Shown one piece after another: positions 9,882 to 17,633 of a stretch of DNA of 64,000 bases. The DNA is taken from contig NZ_FOSE01000001.1 of the NCBI RefSeq assembly GCF_900114185.1, positions 769,749 to 833,748 on the forward strand. The letters run 5' to 3'. The notes beneath the pieces are model-generated. The model worked only from the letters and a program-made list of their open reading frames with translations. It had not been told where the DNA came from and made no database searches. Within the stretch, counting starts at the first letter, position 1; each line of letters begins with the position of its first letter. The position numbers and the translations under genes are program-made. This stretch comes from Cellulomonas sp. KH9. Lineage in GTDB: Bacteria > Actinomycetota > Actinomycetes > Actinomycetales > Cellulomonadaceae.

Positions 9882-10576
9882 TGGGTCGCATCGGGGTCGT
9901 CACGTTCCCCGGCACGCTGGACGACCGGGACGCCGCGCGCGCGGTGCGCCTGGCCGGCGGTGAGCCCGTCGCGCTGTGGCACGCGGACGCGGACCTCAAG
10001 GGCGTCGACGCGGTCGTGCTGCCGGGCGGGTTCTCGTACGGCGACTACCTGCGCGCCGGTGCGATCAGCCGGTTCGCGCCGGTCATGGGCGAGATCGTCG
10101 ACGCGGCCGGGCGTGGCCTGCCGGTCCTCGGGATCTGCAACGGGTTCCAGGTCCTCACCGAGGCTCACCTGCTGCCGGGGTCGATGATCAAGAACGACCA
10201 CCTGCACTTCGTGTGCCGCGAGCAGGTGCTGGCCGTCGAGAACGCCGACACCGCCTGGACCCGCGCGTACGCGCCGGGGGAGCGGATCACGATCCCGCTG
10301 AAGAACCAGGACGGCCAGTACGTCGCCGACGAGCGCACCCTCGACGAGCTCGAGGGCGAGGGGCGCGTCGTGTTCCGGTACGTCGGGCAGAACCCGAACG
10401 GCTCGCGCCGGGACATCGCCGGCATCACCAACGCGGCGGGCAACGTCGTGGGCCTGATGCCGCACCCCGAGCACGCCGTCGAGGCGGGCTTCGGTCCCGA
10501 CGGCCCGGCCGGTCCGCGCAGCGGCACCGACGGGCTGCGGTTCTTCACGTCCGTCCTGCAGGCGCTCGTCTCCTGA
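9881..10576 (+). CDS. purQ: FGAM synthase glutaminase subunit PurQ
   Basis: PurQ (231 aa) is a class I glutamine amidotransferase that supplies ammonia to PurL. Cys86 in GICNGFQ is the nucleophile, and the His/Glu pair is in [24 protein letters not shown] is the oxyanion region. It starts at the ATG overlapping the purS stop. The partner purL lies 32 kb away at 42572, which differs from many actinobacteria where purS, purQ and purL are contiguous. The stop is followed within a few bases by a GNAT remnant. Confidence 0.97.
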   Translation: MGRIGVVTFPGTLDDRDAARAVRLAGGEPVALWHADADLKGVDAVVLPGGFSYGDYLRAGAISRFAPVMGEIVDAAGRGLPVLGICNGFQVLTEAHLLPGSMIKNDHLHFVCREQVLAVENADTAWTRAYAPGERITIPLKNQDGQYVADERTLDELEGEGRVVFRYVGQNPNGSRRDIAGITNAAGNVVGLMPHPEHAVEAGFGPDGPAGPRSGTDGLRFFTSVLQALVS

Positions 10577-10581
10577 CCCCG

Positions 10582-10740
10582 GTGGCGGCGCGCACCCGGG
10601 GCGACGTGCGCCTCGAGCTCGTCGCCCGGGACGACGCCGACGCGACCGCGCTGCGCACGGCCCAGCAGGCCGAGCTGCGCGCGCGGTACGGCGACGCCGG
10701 ACGGCCGGCCCCGGGGCCGGGGACGTGCGCCGGGCCGGCG
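10582..10740 (+). pseudogene. 5' stump of a GNAT acetyltransferase gene
   Basis: From the GTG at 10582 the frame gives LELVARDDADATALRTAQQ and then AELRARYGD, which looks like the first 40 residues of actinobacterial GNAT proteins. After about residue 42 the similarity stops; the frame runs on into the 3' end of the convergent META gene without any acetyl-CoA site. A 3' deletion that joined it to the META gene would explain this. Recognition rests on a short stretch, so confidence is moderate. Confidence 0.4.
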
Positions 10741-10751
10741 GACCGCCGCGC

Positions 10752-11321
10752 TCAGGCCGCGTTCGGGTCCGCCGCGAACGTCAGCGTCACGTCGGGGCCG
10801 GTGAGCTCGAGCCCGCCGACGGTGAGCGCGGCGGCGTCGACCTCGGCGAGCGCGTCCAGGTAGGCCTTCTCCAGGGCCATGGCCGCCGGCTCGCACGCCA
10901 TGCGCGTCAGCCCGATGTCCCCGACCGACCAGCCGTCGGACGTGTCGAGGGACGCCGTGTAGGTGTTGCACCCCGACGTCCCCGAGACCCGTCCGTCCTC
11001 GACCAGCAGCGTCACCGGCGCACCGCCGGTCACCGTCAGGGCGGCCCCGTCGACCTCGCCGGACGTCAGCGCCCACGCCCCGTCGGTCCGGTCAGCGGTG
11101 CCCGGCGTGCCGGACGTCGGGCCGCCGTCCGTCGCGGACGGGCCGGCGGACCCGCCATCCGACCCGGTGCCGGTCGCGCACGCGGACACGAGCAGCAGCG
11201 CGGCGGCCAGGACGGACACCGCGGCCGTCGCGCGCGCGGGCTGCGCCGCCGCACGGATCCGTCGCTGCACGTCGCCGCCCGTCGTGGCGGCGCGGTCCCG
11301 TCGTCCCGTCGTCCGTGCCAT
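10752..11321 (-). CDS. META/HslJ-domain lipoprotein
   Basis: A 189-residue protein with a basic N-terminus, a hydrophobic segment (residues 36-48) and the lipobox LVSACA, so it is probably a lipoprotein. A Ser/Gly/Thr-rich linker follows. The C-terminal domain, about 105 residues, has GRVSGTSGCNTYTA and LTRMACEPAAMALE, which is the META domain with its two conserved cysteines. HslJ-type META domains occur in envelope stress or heat-shock proteins; the function is not well defined. The ATG at 11321 follows a GAGGGGGC ribosome-binding site. It converges on the purQ side. Confidence 0.8.
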   Translation of the reverse strand: MARTTGRRDRAATTGGDVQRRIRAAAQPARATAAVSVLAAALLLVSACATGTGSDGGSAGPSATDGGPTSGTPGTADRTDGAWALTSGEVDGAALTVTGGAPVTLLVEDGRVSGTSGCNTYTASLDTSDGWSVGDIGLTRMACEPAAMALEKAYLDALAEVDAAALTVGGLELTGPDVTLTFAADPNAA

Positions 11322-11458
11322 GGCCGCCCCCTCGTGCTCGCACCCGCACCGCTGACTCGACGGTAGCGCCCGCGCCCGGGTGCGCCACAGGACGACCGGC
11401 GTGCGCACGGCCCCGGGGTCGTCGTGCGTCCCCGCGCGGGTCGCGCGAGGGTACGGGG

Positions 11459-12187
11459 GTGACGATCCGCATCGGGACGTCCGGCTGGTCGTACGACCAC
11501 TGGGACGGCGTCCTCTACCGCCCGGGGCTGCCGCCGCGCGAGCGCCTGGCCCGGTACGTCGAGGCGTTCGACACGGTCGAGCTCAACGCGAGCTTCTACC
11601 GCTGGCCCCGGGACCGGTCGTTCGCGTCCTGGCGCGAGCGGCTGCCCGACGGGTTCACCATGTCGGTGAAGGCGTCGCGGGGTCTGACCCACGCCCGGCG
11701 GCTGTACGGGCCCGAGGTGTGGTCCGAGCGCATCGCCCGTGCGTGGCACGAGCTGCGGGGCCGGCGCGAGGCGGTGCTGGTGCAGCTGCGACCGGACGCG
11801 CAGCGGGACGACGCCCGGCTCGACTGGTTCCTGGGCTCGCTGCCGGACTGGGTGCAGGTCGCCGTCGAGCTGCGGCACCCGTCGTGGCAGGACGACGCCG
11901 TGCTCGACCTGCTCGCGCGGCACGGGGCCGCGTACTGCGTCGTCTCCGGGGCGGGGATCCCGTGCGTGCTGCGCGCCACGTCCCGCCTGGTCTACGTGCG
12001 GCTGCACGGCCCGGACCACCACCACCTGTACGCCGGCTCGTACTCCGACGACGACCTGCGGTGGTGGGCCGACCGGATGCGCGAGTGGGAGGGCGCCGGG
12101 CACGACGTCGTCGCCTACTTCAACAACGACGGCGGCGGCAACGCGGTGCGCAACGCCTGGACCCTGCGCGGTCTGCTGGGCCGGTGA
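11459..12187 (+). CDS. DUF72 family protein
   Basis: A 242-residue TIM-barrel protein of the DUF72 (YecE-like) family. It opens with IRIGTSGWSYDHWDGVLY and has TVELNASFYRWP, FTMSVKASRGLTH and YVRLHGPDH, which are the conserved blocks; YFNNDGGGNAVRNA is the C-terminal signature. The family has no established enzymatic role. The GTG start is inferred from the family N-terminus. It ends 4 bp before the stop of the convergent DUF1345 gene. Confidence 0.88.
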   Translation: MTIRIGTSGWSYDHWDGVLYRPGLPPRERLARYVEAFDTVELNASFYRWPRDRSFASWRERLPDGFTMSVKASRGLTHARRLYGPEVWSERIARAWHELRGRREAVLVQLRPDAQRDDARLDWFLGSLPDWVQVAVELRHPSWQDDAVLDLLARHGAAYCVVSGAGIPCVLRATSRLVYVRLHGPDHHHLYAGSYSDDDLRWWADRMREWEGAGHDVVAYFNNDGGGNAVRNAWTLRGLLGR

Positions 12188-12191
12188 GGCG

Positions 12192-12836
12192 CTACAGCCC
12201 GGCCACCACGTTGACCAGCAGCGCGACGAGGAACGTGCCGAACAGGTACGACAGCAGCGCGTGGACCAGGACCAGCCGCCGGGTCCCGGAGTCGACCACG
12301 TCGGGGTCGGACGTCGCGAAGCTCATCGCGATGGTGAGCGACAGGTAGGCGAAGTCGGAGTACCGCGGCGGGGCGTCCTGGTGGAAGTCGACGCCGCCGA
12401 GCGGCTCGGCGTACCAGTCCCGCGCGTACCGCACGGTGAACAGCGTCTGCAGCGCGAGCCAGGACGCGAGGACGGCGGCCATGGCCGCGGTGATCCCGAG
12501 GTCCCGGGCGCGCCCCTGCGCGCCGCTGAGGACGTCGACGATCCCGATCAGGCTCATGATGCACGCGGTCAGCAGGAGCACGCCGGCGGCCACGCGCGTC
12601 GGCTCCTCGCGGGTCGCGTGGGTCCGGGTCTGGTCCGCGTCCAGACCCCAGAAGAACGCCCAGGTCGACAGCGAGTAGCCCAGCGCCAGGACCGCCCAGC
12701 CGACGAGCGCCGCGGTCACGGTGCTCGCGTCGGGCACGGACCGGGCCATGACGACGCCCGCGGCGACGCCGGCGACGGCGGACGCCGCCAGCCGGGTCGC
12801 CGGCGTGACGTCCCCCCAGGCGATGTCCTCGGCCAC
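12192..12836 (-). CDS. DUF1345 membrane protein
   Basis: A protein of about 214 residues with five or six hydrophobic segments and the family block RYSDFAYLSLTIAMSFATSD, followed by RRLVLVHALLSYLFGTF. DUF1345 proteins are inner-membrane proteins of unknown role. The start is uncertain: GTG 12836 gives a compact N-terminus, whereas GTG 12884 adds 16 residues; neither has a strong ribosome-binding site. Confidence 0.85.
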   Translation of the reverse strand: MAEDIAWGDVTPATRLAASAVAGVAAGVVMARSVPDASTVTAALVGWAVLALGYSLSTWAFFWGLDADQTRTHATREEPTRVAAGVLLLTACIMSLIGIVDVLSGAQGRARDLGITAAMAAVLASWLALQTLFTVRYARDWYAEPLGGVDFHQDAPPRYSDFAYLSLTIAMSFATSDPDVVDSGTRRLVLVHALLSYLFGTFLVALLVNVVAGL

Positions 12837-12963
12837 GGGTCCATGTAACCGCTGCGGGTCCCGGACGGCACGTGGCGGCGTCACCCGGGCTGCCGTCCGC
12901 CCCCCGCGCGGGGACAGCCGCGGCGGGTCGTGCGGGGGGGTGTCGCGGCTCGCGGTGGGCCGC

Positions 12964-12969
12964 TAGGGT
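12964..12969 (+). promoter_or_regulatory. -10 hexamer for the Cys-rich leader peptide
   Basis: TAGGGT ends 6 nt before the ATG of the nine-codon leader, with no Shine-Dalgarno sequence between. The transcript is therefore probably leaderless, so the leader would be translated efficiently. Confidence 0.55.
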
Positions 12970-12975
12970 GTGCGC

Positions 12976-13005
12976 ATGTTCTCGTGCCGGGTGTGTTGTC
13001 GCTGA
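12976..13005 (+). CDS. Cys-rich leader peptide MFSCRVCCR (candidate cysteine attenuator)
   Basis: Nine codons encode MFSCRVCCR and end at a TGA. Three are Cys codons, two of them adjacent just before the stop. In mycobacteria, short leaderless reading frames rich in Cys codons are known to act as cysteine-responsive attenuators of the genes behind them. Position, leaderless promoter and composition all fit that class. The controlled gene would be the one at 13074, 68 nt further on. No antiterminator fold was worked out here. Confidence 0.6.
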   Translation: MFSCRVCCR

Positions 13006-13073
13006 GCTGACGACCCCGCGCGCCTGCGGCTCCGGCCCGGCTGCGCACCCGCACCACCCCGAGGACGACCCCC

Positions 13074-13640
13074 GTGGCTCAGCACGTGCTCGCGCCCGTC
13101 CGCGCGACCCCCACCCACCGTCCCGCACCGGCACCCGTCCCCGTCCCTGCAGGCGGGGCCACGGTCGAGGTCGCGGCACCCGGCCGCCGTGCCGGTGCGA
13201 CCGAGTTCCTGCTCGACGCCGAGGCGCTCGACCCGACGACGCTGGCGCTCGCGGCGGCCCGTGCGGACGTCGTCCGCCTCGTCCACTCCGCCGCGCTGCC
13301 GACCGCAGCCGCCGTGCGCGCGCTCGTGCAGGTCCTGGAGGACGAGGTCCGTGCCGTGGGGCGCGACCGGGCGGACGTGCGGCTGGTCCTCGAGGTCGAG
13401 GCCGTCGTCGCGGCCGACGACGCCGACGCGACGCGCCGCCGTGCCGCGGTCGCCTACGCCGAGGCCTTCGCCGCCCTGACGTGGTCGCCGACCGCGACGT
13501 GGCTGATCGCCCCGGCCACGCGGCTGGCCGCCGACGCGCGGGCGCTGGCCGCCCGCACCGGCGTCGACACGGTCGCGCTCGCGCTGGTCGGGGCGTCGCG
13601 CCGGCACGCGGGGGCGCTCGACGGCGTCGCCGCGCGATGA
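13074..13640 (+). CDS. Unrecognised Ala-rich protein behind the Cys leader
   Basis: A 188-residue protein I cannot assign. The first 35 residues are Pro/Ala-rich and look disordered. The rest alternates helices and strands (LRLVLEVEAVVAADD-like core, FAALTWSP, then VDTVALALVGASRRHAGAL). This is weakly reminiscent of a piece of a luciferase-like flavin monooxygenase, but the match is too slight to rely on. No Cys, signal peptide or membrane segment is present. The GTG start has no clear ribosome-binding site. The upstream Cys leader suggests a sulfur-related role. Confidence 0.6.
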   Translation: MAQHVLAPVRATPTHRPAPAPVPVPAGGATVEVAAPGRRAGATEFLLDAEALDPTTLALAAARADVVRLVHSAALPTAAAVRALVQVLEDEVRAVGRDRADVRLVLEVEAVVAADDADATRRRAAVAYAEAFAALTWSPTATWLIAPATRLAADARALAARTGVDTVALALVGASRRHAGALDGVAAR

Positions 13641-13759
13641 GCCCGTCTGCCGCCCACCCGCTCGGTGCGCGCGGCCCTCGGGATGCGGGCAGGGCGCGGT
13701 CTTCCTAGCGTGGCAGGGCCGGACGGGCGCCCGCCCGCCGCCGGCGGACGGAGGGTGAC

Positions 13760-14305
13760 ATGACCACGGCACCGCACGAGCAGACCCCGACGCACGACCA
13801 CGCACCCGCCGCGGACGACGGGCCGACGCGCGAGGAGGCGCTGGCGAAGGTCCGCGAGCTGCTGGGCGACCACCACCTGGCCATGCTCACGACCCTGGAC
13901 GCCTCCGGCGCGCTGGTCAGCCGGCCGATGGGCGTGCAGGACGCCGGGTTCGACGGCGACCTGTGGTTCTTCACCACGACCGGCAGCCACAAGGTGGCGG
14001 AGATCCGGGCGGGGTCGCCGGCCAACGCGTCGTTCGCCGGCTCGTCGTCCTGGCTGTCGCTGTCCGGCACGGCGGAGGTGCTGCAGGACCGCGCGCGGAT
14101 CGAGGAGCTGTGGAACCCCGTGGCCGCTGCCTGGTTCCCCGACGGGCCGTCGACCCCCGAGCTGTGCCTGGTGCGGCTGCGGGCCGAGTCCGCGGAGTAC
14201 TGGGACAGCCCCGGCGGTCGGGTCGCGACGGTGCTGAGCCTGGTGAAGTCCACGGTCACCGGCCAGGCCTACGACGGCGGCGAGAACGCGACCGTCGACC
14301 TGTGA
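13760..14305 (+). CDS. Pyridoxamine 5'-phosphate oxidase family protein (general stress protein 26-like)
   Basis: A 181-residue split-barrel flavin-binding protein. LAMLTTLDASGALVSRPMGV opens the barrel, followed by GDLWFFTTTGSHKVAEI and ANASFAGSSSWLSLSGTAEV, the FMN-contact strands. Such proteins bind FMN or F420 and act as stress-related reductases; the true substrate is unknown. The first 25 residues are an unstructured extension. The ATG has GGAGGG 5 nt upstream, and TAGCGT at 13706-13711 is a plausible -10. Confidence 0.82.
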   Translation: MTTAPHEQTPTHDHAPAADDGPTREEALAKVRELLGDHHLAMLTTLDASGALVSRPMGVQDAGFDGDLWFFTTTGSHKVAEIRAGSPANASFAGSSSWLSLSGTAEVLQDRARIEELWNPVAAAWFPDGPSTPELCLVRLRAESAEYWDSPGGRVATVLSLVKSTVTGQAYDGGENATVDL

Positions 14306-14397
14306 GTCGCGGGTCGGTGAGTCCGGGTTCCGCCCGGTTCGTCCTTCTGGTGGACGCCCCTGACGGCGGCGGGACCCGCTGCGCTACGGTCCGGGCC

Positions 14398-14898
14398 ATG
14401 CGATCTGGACGCCTCCTCGCTCTGCCCGTCCTGGTGCTGGCGCTCGGCGCCTGCACCGAGGGGACCACCACCCCGGACCAGGGCGCGTCGACGCCCGCCG
14501 AGATGGCCGCGCCGACCGTCCCCGGGCGCGGCGGGGCCGAGCTGCCGACGGTCGCGGACCAGCAGGAGGCGCTGGCGGCGGGCGGCGACGCCACGGAGGC
14601 GTTCGCCGCGCCGGTGGACGCCGGCGGGACCGAGGTCGGCCAGGTGCCGGACGTCGCGGCCGGCTCCTACCTGCTGCGGGTGGTGTGCACGTCGTCGGAC
14701 GGCGGGCCCGTCACGGTCACCGTCGCCGCGTCGGGCGCGGACCTGACGTCGTACCAGGCGCCGTGCGTCCCGGTGTTCCAGGGCGGCTCGACCATGGCCG
14801 ACAGCGACCCGTTCGAGGTGCCGGGAGGCGTGCTGGACGTCGGGGTCACGGCGTCCGCCGACTCCGTCGTCGCGGTCGGGCTGGTCCCGGCGGGCTGA
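14398..14898 (+). CDS. Small lipoprotein, unknown function
   Basis: A 166-residue protein with a short signal peptide and lipobox LALGACT (Cys at about residue 19). A Thr/Ala-rich spacer precedes a beta-rich domain with two cysteines (VVCTSS and APCVPVF) that may form a disulfide. No family was recognised. The start is supported by TACGGT (14385-14390) ending 7 nt before the ATG, a leaderless arrangement. It converges on metZ. Confidence 0.75.
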   Translation: MRSGRLLALPVLVLALGACTEGTTTPDQGASTPAEMAAPTVPGRGGAELPTVADQQEALAAGGDATEAFAAPVDAGGTEVGQVPDVAAGSYLLRVVCTSSDGGPVTVTVAASGADLTSYQAPCVPVFQGGSTMADSDPFEVPGGVLDVGVTASADSVVAVGLVPAG

Positions 14899-14942
14899 CC
14901 GCCCGGCTGTCGCCCGTCGACGACGGTCCCGCCGGCGAGCCG

Positions 14943-16217
14943 TCAGGCCTCGAGCGTCGCCAGCGCCTGCGCCAGGTCCTCGCGCAGGTCCTCGACGTCC
15001 TCCAGGCCGACGGAGAGCCGGACCGTCGCCTCGCCGATGCCGACAGCGGCTCGCCCCGCGGGCCCGAGCCGGCGGTGCGTCGTCGTGGCGGGGTGCGTGA
15101 CGATCGACTTCGCGTCGCCCAGGTTGTTCGAGATGTCGACGACGCGCAGCGCGTCGAGGAAGCCGAAGGTCGCCTTCTTCGCCACGTCGGGGGTCGCGTC
15201 GGCGGGCACGGCCAGGTCGAGCGTGACGACCGTGCCGCCGCCCGTCTGCTGCGCGAGCGCGAGCGCGTGCTGCGGGTGCGAGGGCAGGTACGGGTAGCGG
15301 ACCTGCGCGACGCCGGGCTGCTCCTCCAGCCAGCGGGCCAGGGTCAGCGCGGACGCGGCCTGGTGCCGGACCCGCAGGCTGAGCGTCTCCAGGCCCTTGA
15401 GCAGCACCCAGGCGTTGAACGGCGACAGCGACGGGCCCGTGTTGCGCAGCAGCGTCTGCACGGGGCCGCGCACGTAGTCCGACGAGCCGAGGATCGCCCC
15501 GCCGAGCACGCGGCCCTGCCCGTCGATGTGCTTGGTGGCCGAGTAGACGACCACGTCCGCGCCGTGCTCGAGCGGGCGGGAGAACACGGGCGTGGCGAAC
15601 ACGTTGTCGACGACCACGGTGGCGCCGGCCGCGTGGGCGAGGCGGCTGACGGTGGCGACGTCGACCAGGTCCTGCATGGGGTTCGACGGCGTCTCGAAGA
15701 ACACGACGTCGGCGGGGGTCGCCAGCGCGTGCTCCCACTGCTCCGGCACGTGCCCGTCGACGTAGTCGGTCCGCACCCCCCACGTGGCGAGGATCTCGTC
15801 GAGGATCACGACGGAGGACCCGAACAGGGCGCGCGCCGCGACGACCCGTGACCCCGACCGCACGAGCGCCGCGAGCGCCGTGAAGACCGCGGACATCCCG
15901 GTGGCCGTGGCGTAGCAGGCCTCCGCGCCCTCGAGCAGCCGCAGCCGCTCCTCGAACGTGGTGACGGTCGGGTTGCCGTAGCGCGAGTACAGGAACCGGT
16001 CGACCTCGCCGGCGAACCCGGCCTCGGCCTGCGCGGCGGTGGCGTAGGTGTAGCCCTGCGTGAGGAACACGGCCTCCGACATCTCGCCGAACCCGGTGCG
16101 CACCAGCCCGCCGCGCACGGCGAGGGTGTCGGGGCGCAGGGTCCCGCGGTCGAGGCGGTGGTCGTCCCAGTCGGCCGGGCCGGGGGGCAGGTCGGGCGGC
16201 TGGTCGGGCGTGCTCAC
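14943..16217 (-). CDS. metZ: O-succinylhomoserine sulfhydrylase
   Basis: A 424-residue PLP enzyme of the Cys/Met metabolism family. It has SRYGNPTVTTFEERL, the aromatic-rich substrate loop YSRYGNP, VVVDNVFATP, and the PLP Schiff-base lysine in SATKHIDGQGR. NLGDAKSIVTHPATTTH and SVGLED at the C-terminus are typical. The MetZ-type forms homocysteine directly from an O-acylhomoserine and sulfide; choice between succinyl and acetyl substrate is by family resemblance only. The GTG start overlaps the rhodanese stop (GTGA), so both are translated together under the upstream S-box. Confidence 0.9.
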   Translation of the reverse strand: MSTPDQPPDLPPGPADWDDHRLDRGTLRPDTLAVRGGLVRTGFGEMSEAVFLTQGYTYATAAQAEAGFAGEVDRFLYSRYGNPTVTTFEERLRLLEGAEACYATATGMSAVFTALAALVRSGSRVVAARALFGSSVVILDEILATWGVRTDYVDGHVPEQWEHALATPADVVFFETPSNPMQDLVDVATVSRLAHAAGATVVVDNVFATPVFSRPLEHGADVVVYSATKHIDGQGRVLGGAILGSSDYVRGPVQTLLRNTGPSLSPFNAWVLLKGLETLSLRVRHQAASALTLARWLEEQPGVAQVRYPYLPSHPQHALALAQQTGGGTVVTLDLAVPADATPDVAKKATFGFLDALRVVDISNNLGDAKSIVTHPATTTHRRLGPAGRAAVGIGEATVRLSVGLEDVEDLREDLAQALATLEA

Positions 16218-16657
16218 GGCTGGAGCCACGGCAGGCCGTCGGCGCGCCAGCCCGTGTGCCCGCGGTGGCCGTCGGGGCCCGTCGGTCCCTCGAAGCCCTC
16301 CAGGACGTTGTACGCCGGGCCGTAGCCCGCGGCGGTCGCTGCCTGCGCGGCGCCGATCGACCGCTGCCCCGACCGGCACAGGAACACGACGGGGCGCTCG
16401 TCGCCCGGCGCGACGCCCACCGAGGCGAGCTGGTCGAGGAACGCGGCGTTCGGCCGCCCCGAGGGGTAGGAGACCCACTCCACCAGCGCCGCCTGGCGGC
16501 CGAGGCCACGCAGGTCGGGCACGCCGACGTAGCGCCACTCGGCGTCCGTGCGGACGTCGACGAGGACGGCGTCGTCGCGCTCGGCGAGCAGGTCCCAGGC
16601 CTCGGTGGGGGTGAGGTCCCCGGCGTACCCGGGTGCGGGACGTGGCTGCACGGTCAT
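16214..16657 (-). CDS. Rhodanese-like sulfurtransferase
   Basis: A 147-residue single-domain rhodanese. AVLVDVRTDAEWRYVGVPD is the CH2A region, and the active-site loop CRSGQRS carries the nucleophilic Cys (VVFLCRSGQRS). The loop length is that of sulfurtransferases. The C-terminal EGFEGPTGPDGHRGHTGW is found in proteins that sit next to metZ in actinobacteria. The ATG at 16657 follows GGGAGG. That ribosome-binding site overlaps the 3' strand of the riboswitch P1 helix, so translation is probably the controlled step. Confidence 0.9.
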   Translation of the reverse strand: MTVQPRPAPGYAGDLTPTEAWDLLAERDDAVLVDVRTDAEWRYVGVPDLRGLGRQAALVEWVSYPSGRPNAAFLDQLASVGVAPGDERPVVFLCRSGQRSIGAAQAATAAGYGPAYNVLEGFEGPTGPDGHRGHTGWRADGLPWLQP

Positions 16658-16659
16658 GG

Positions 16660-16762
16660 TCCTCCCATCGTCTCTGGCGGTAGCACCCTCGGCCACGGTC
16701 GCCCGTGCGGGTTGCTGCGGCGTCGTCGAGCCAGATCTCTCGGCCGCTCTGGATGGTCGCCG
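16660..16762 (-). promoter_or_regulatory. SAM-I (S-box) riboswitch before rhodanese-metZ
   Basis: Read on the minus strand, the conserved S-box blocks occur in order: AGAG, then GAGAGA with TGGC, then CGCAGCAACC, a small hairpin, and GGTGCTACCGCCAGAG. The P1 strand CCATC (16756-16752) pairs with GATGG (16669-16665), and GATGG runs into the GGGAGG ribosome-binding site of the rhodanese gene. Bound SAM would close P1 and hide the site. Confidence 0.85.
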
Positions 16763-16858
16763 CGATGCTACGCCAGGGTGCGTCGCCACCGGCAGGGCGT
16801 CTCACGCACGCCGTGCCGCGGTGCGGCGGGAGCGCGGGGCGTGCCAGGGTGGTGCGCG

Positions 16859-17428
16859 ATGGACGCCCCCGAGGACCTCGTGCTGCGACCCGTGACCCCT
16901 GACGACGTGCCGGCGCTGACGCGCCTGCTGCACGACGCGTACGCGGACCTCGCCGCGCGCGGCCTGAACTTCACGGGTGCCACCCAGGACGAGGCGACGA
17001 CCGCTCGGCGCAGCCTCGGCGTGGGCGCCTCGTGGGTGCTGGTCGACGCGGCCGGTGCGCTCGCGGGGACCGTCACCGCCACCAGCCCGCCCGGCCGTGG
17101 CATCAAGGCGCTCACGGACCTGGCGCTCGAGCCGGACCGCGTCTGGCTCAACCAGCTCGCGGTCCGTCCGGACCTGCGGGCGCGGGGGCTGGCGACGTAC
17201 CTGTGGGGCGTGCTGCGCGAGTGGTCCCTCGCGCGCGGCATGCGCTCGGTGGGCCTGGACACCGCGGAGCCCGCTGCGCCGCTGCGCGCGATGTACCGGC
17301 GGTGGGGCTTCGTCGACGCGGACGTCGTGCAGTGGCCCGGCAAGACGTACCGCAGCGTGGTGATGCTGCACGGCCTGGAGCGCCCGGGCCGTGGTGCGAG
17401 GCATGAGACGCCGCGTCTCGCATCCTGA
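16859..17428 (+). CDS. GNAT family N-acetyltransferase
   Basis: A 189-residue acetyltransferase. LVLRPVTPDDVPALTRLLH is the first strand and helix. The acetyl-CoA loop is QLAVRPDLRARGLATYLW, close to the Q/RxxGxG/A pattern, and YRRWGFVDAD is the final strand. The substrate is unknown. The ATG at 16859 follows CAGGGT, which ends 8 nt upstream. It lies between two divergently read SAM riboswitches but is not itself under either of them. Confidence 0.85.
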   Translation: MDAPEDLVLRPVTPDDVPALTRLLHDAYADLAARGLNFTGATQDEATTARRSLGVGASWVLVDAAGALAGTVTATSPPGRGIKALTDLALEPDRVWLNQLAVRPDLRARGLATYLWGVLREWSLARGMRSVGLDTAEPAAPLRAMYRRWGFVDADVVQWPGKTYRSVVMLHGLERPGRGARHETPRLAS

Positions 17429-17483
17429 GAGCAGCGGCGCGCCGCCGTTGACAGGGTCACGCCGGGCGGCCGATCCTCGACAC

Positions 17484-17565
17484 AGGTCATGAGCGCCAGC
17501 GACAAGCCCCGGCTCGCTGGCCGGCAACCCTCCTCCGCGGTGGGGTGCCCCGGGTGACGACCTGG
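17484..17565 (+). promoter_or_regulatory. SAM-IV riboswitch before the class V aminotransferase
   Basis: AGGTCATGAGCGCCAGCGAC at 17484, then AAGCCCCGGCTCGCTGG, CCGGCAACCCTCC, GGTGGGGTGCCCCGGGTGA and ACGACCT match the SAM-IV consensus of actinobacteria in order. The AGGTCAT/ACGACCT ends form P1 with one A-C mismatch. The SAM-I-like binding core GGCAACC is present. A further CCGCGC/GCGCGG hairpin (17566-17595) may be the extra downstream helix. Confidence 0.88.
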
Positions 17566-17633
17566 CCGCGCGCCGTTCGGTGCCGGCAAGCGCGGGGCCC
17601 TCGACGGTCCCCGGACCGTTCCGGAGGAGCACC

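Larger units (their letters stand above)
14943..16657 (-). other. Rhodanese-metZ operon under an S-box riboswitch
   Basis: Two genes overlap by 4 bp and are transcribed leftwards behind the S-box at 16660-16762. The rhodanese probably delivers or handles sulfur for the MetZ reaction. High S-adenosylmethionine would lower expression of both. Confidence 0.7.
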
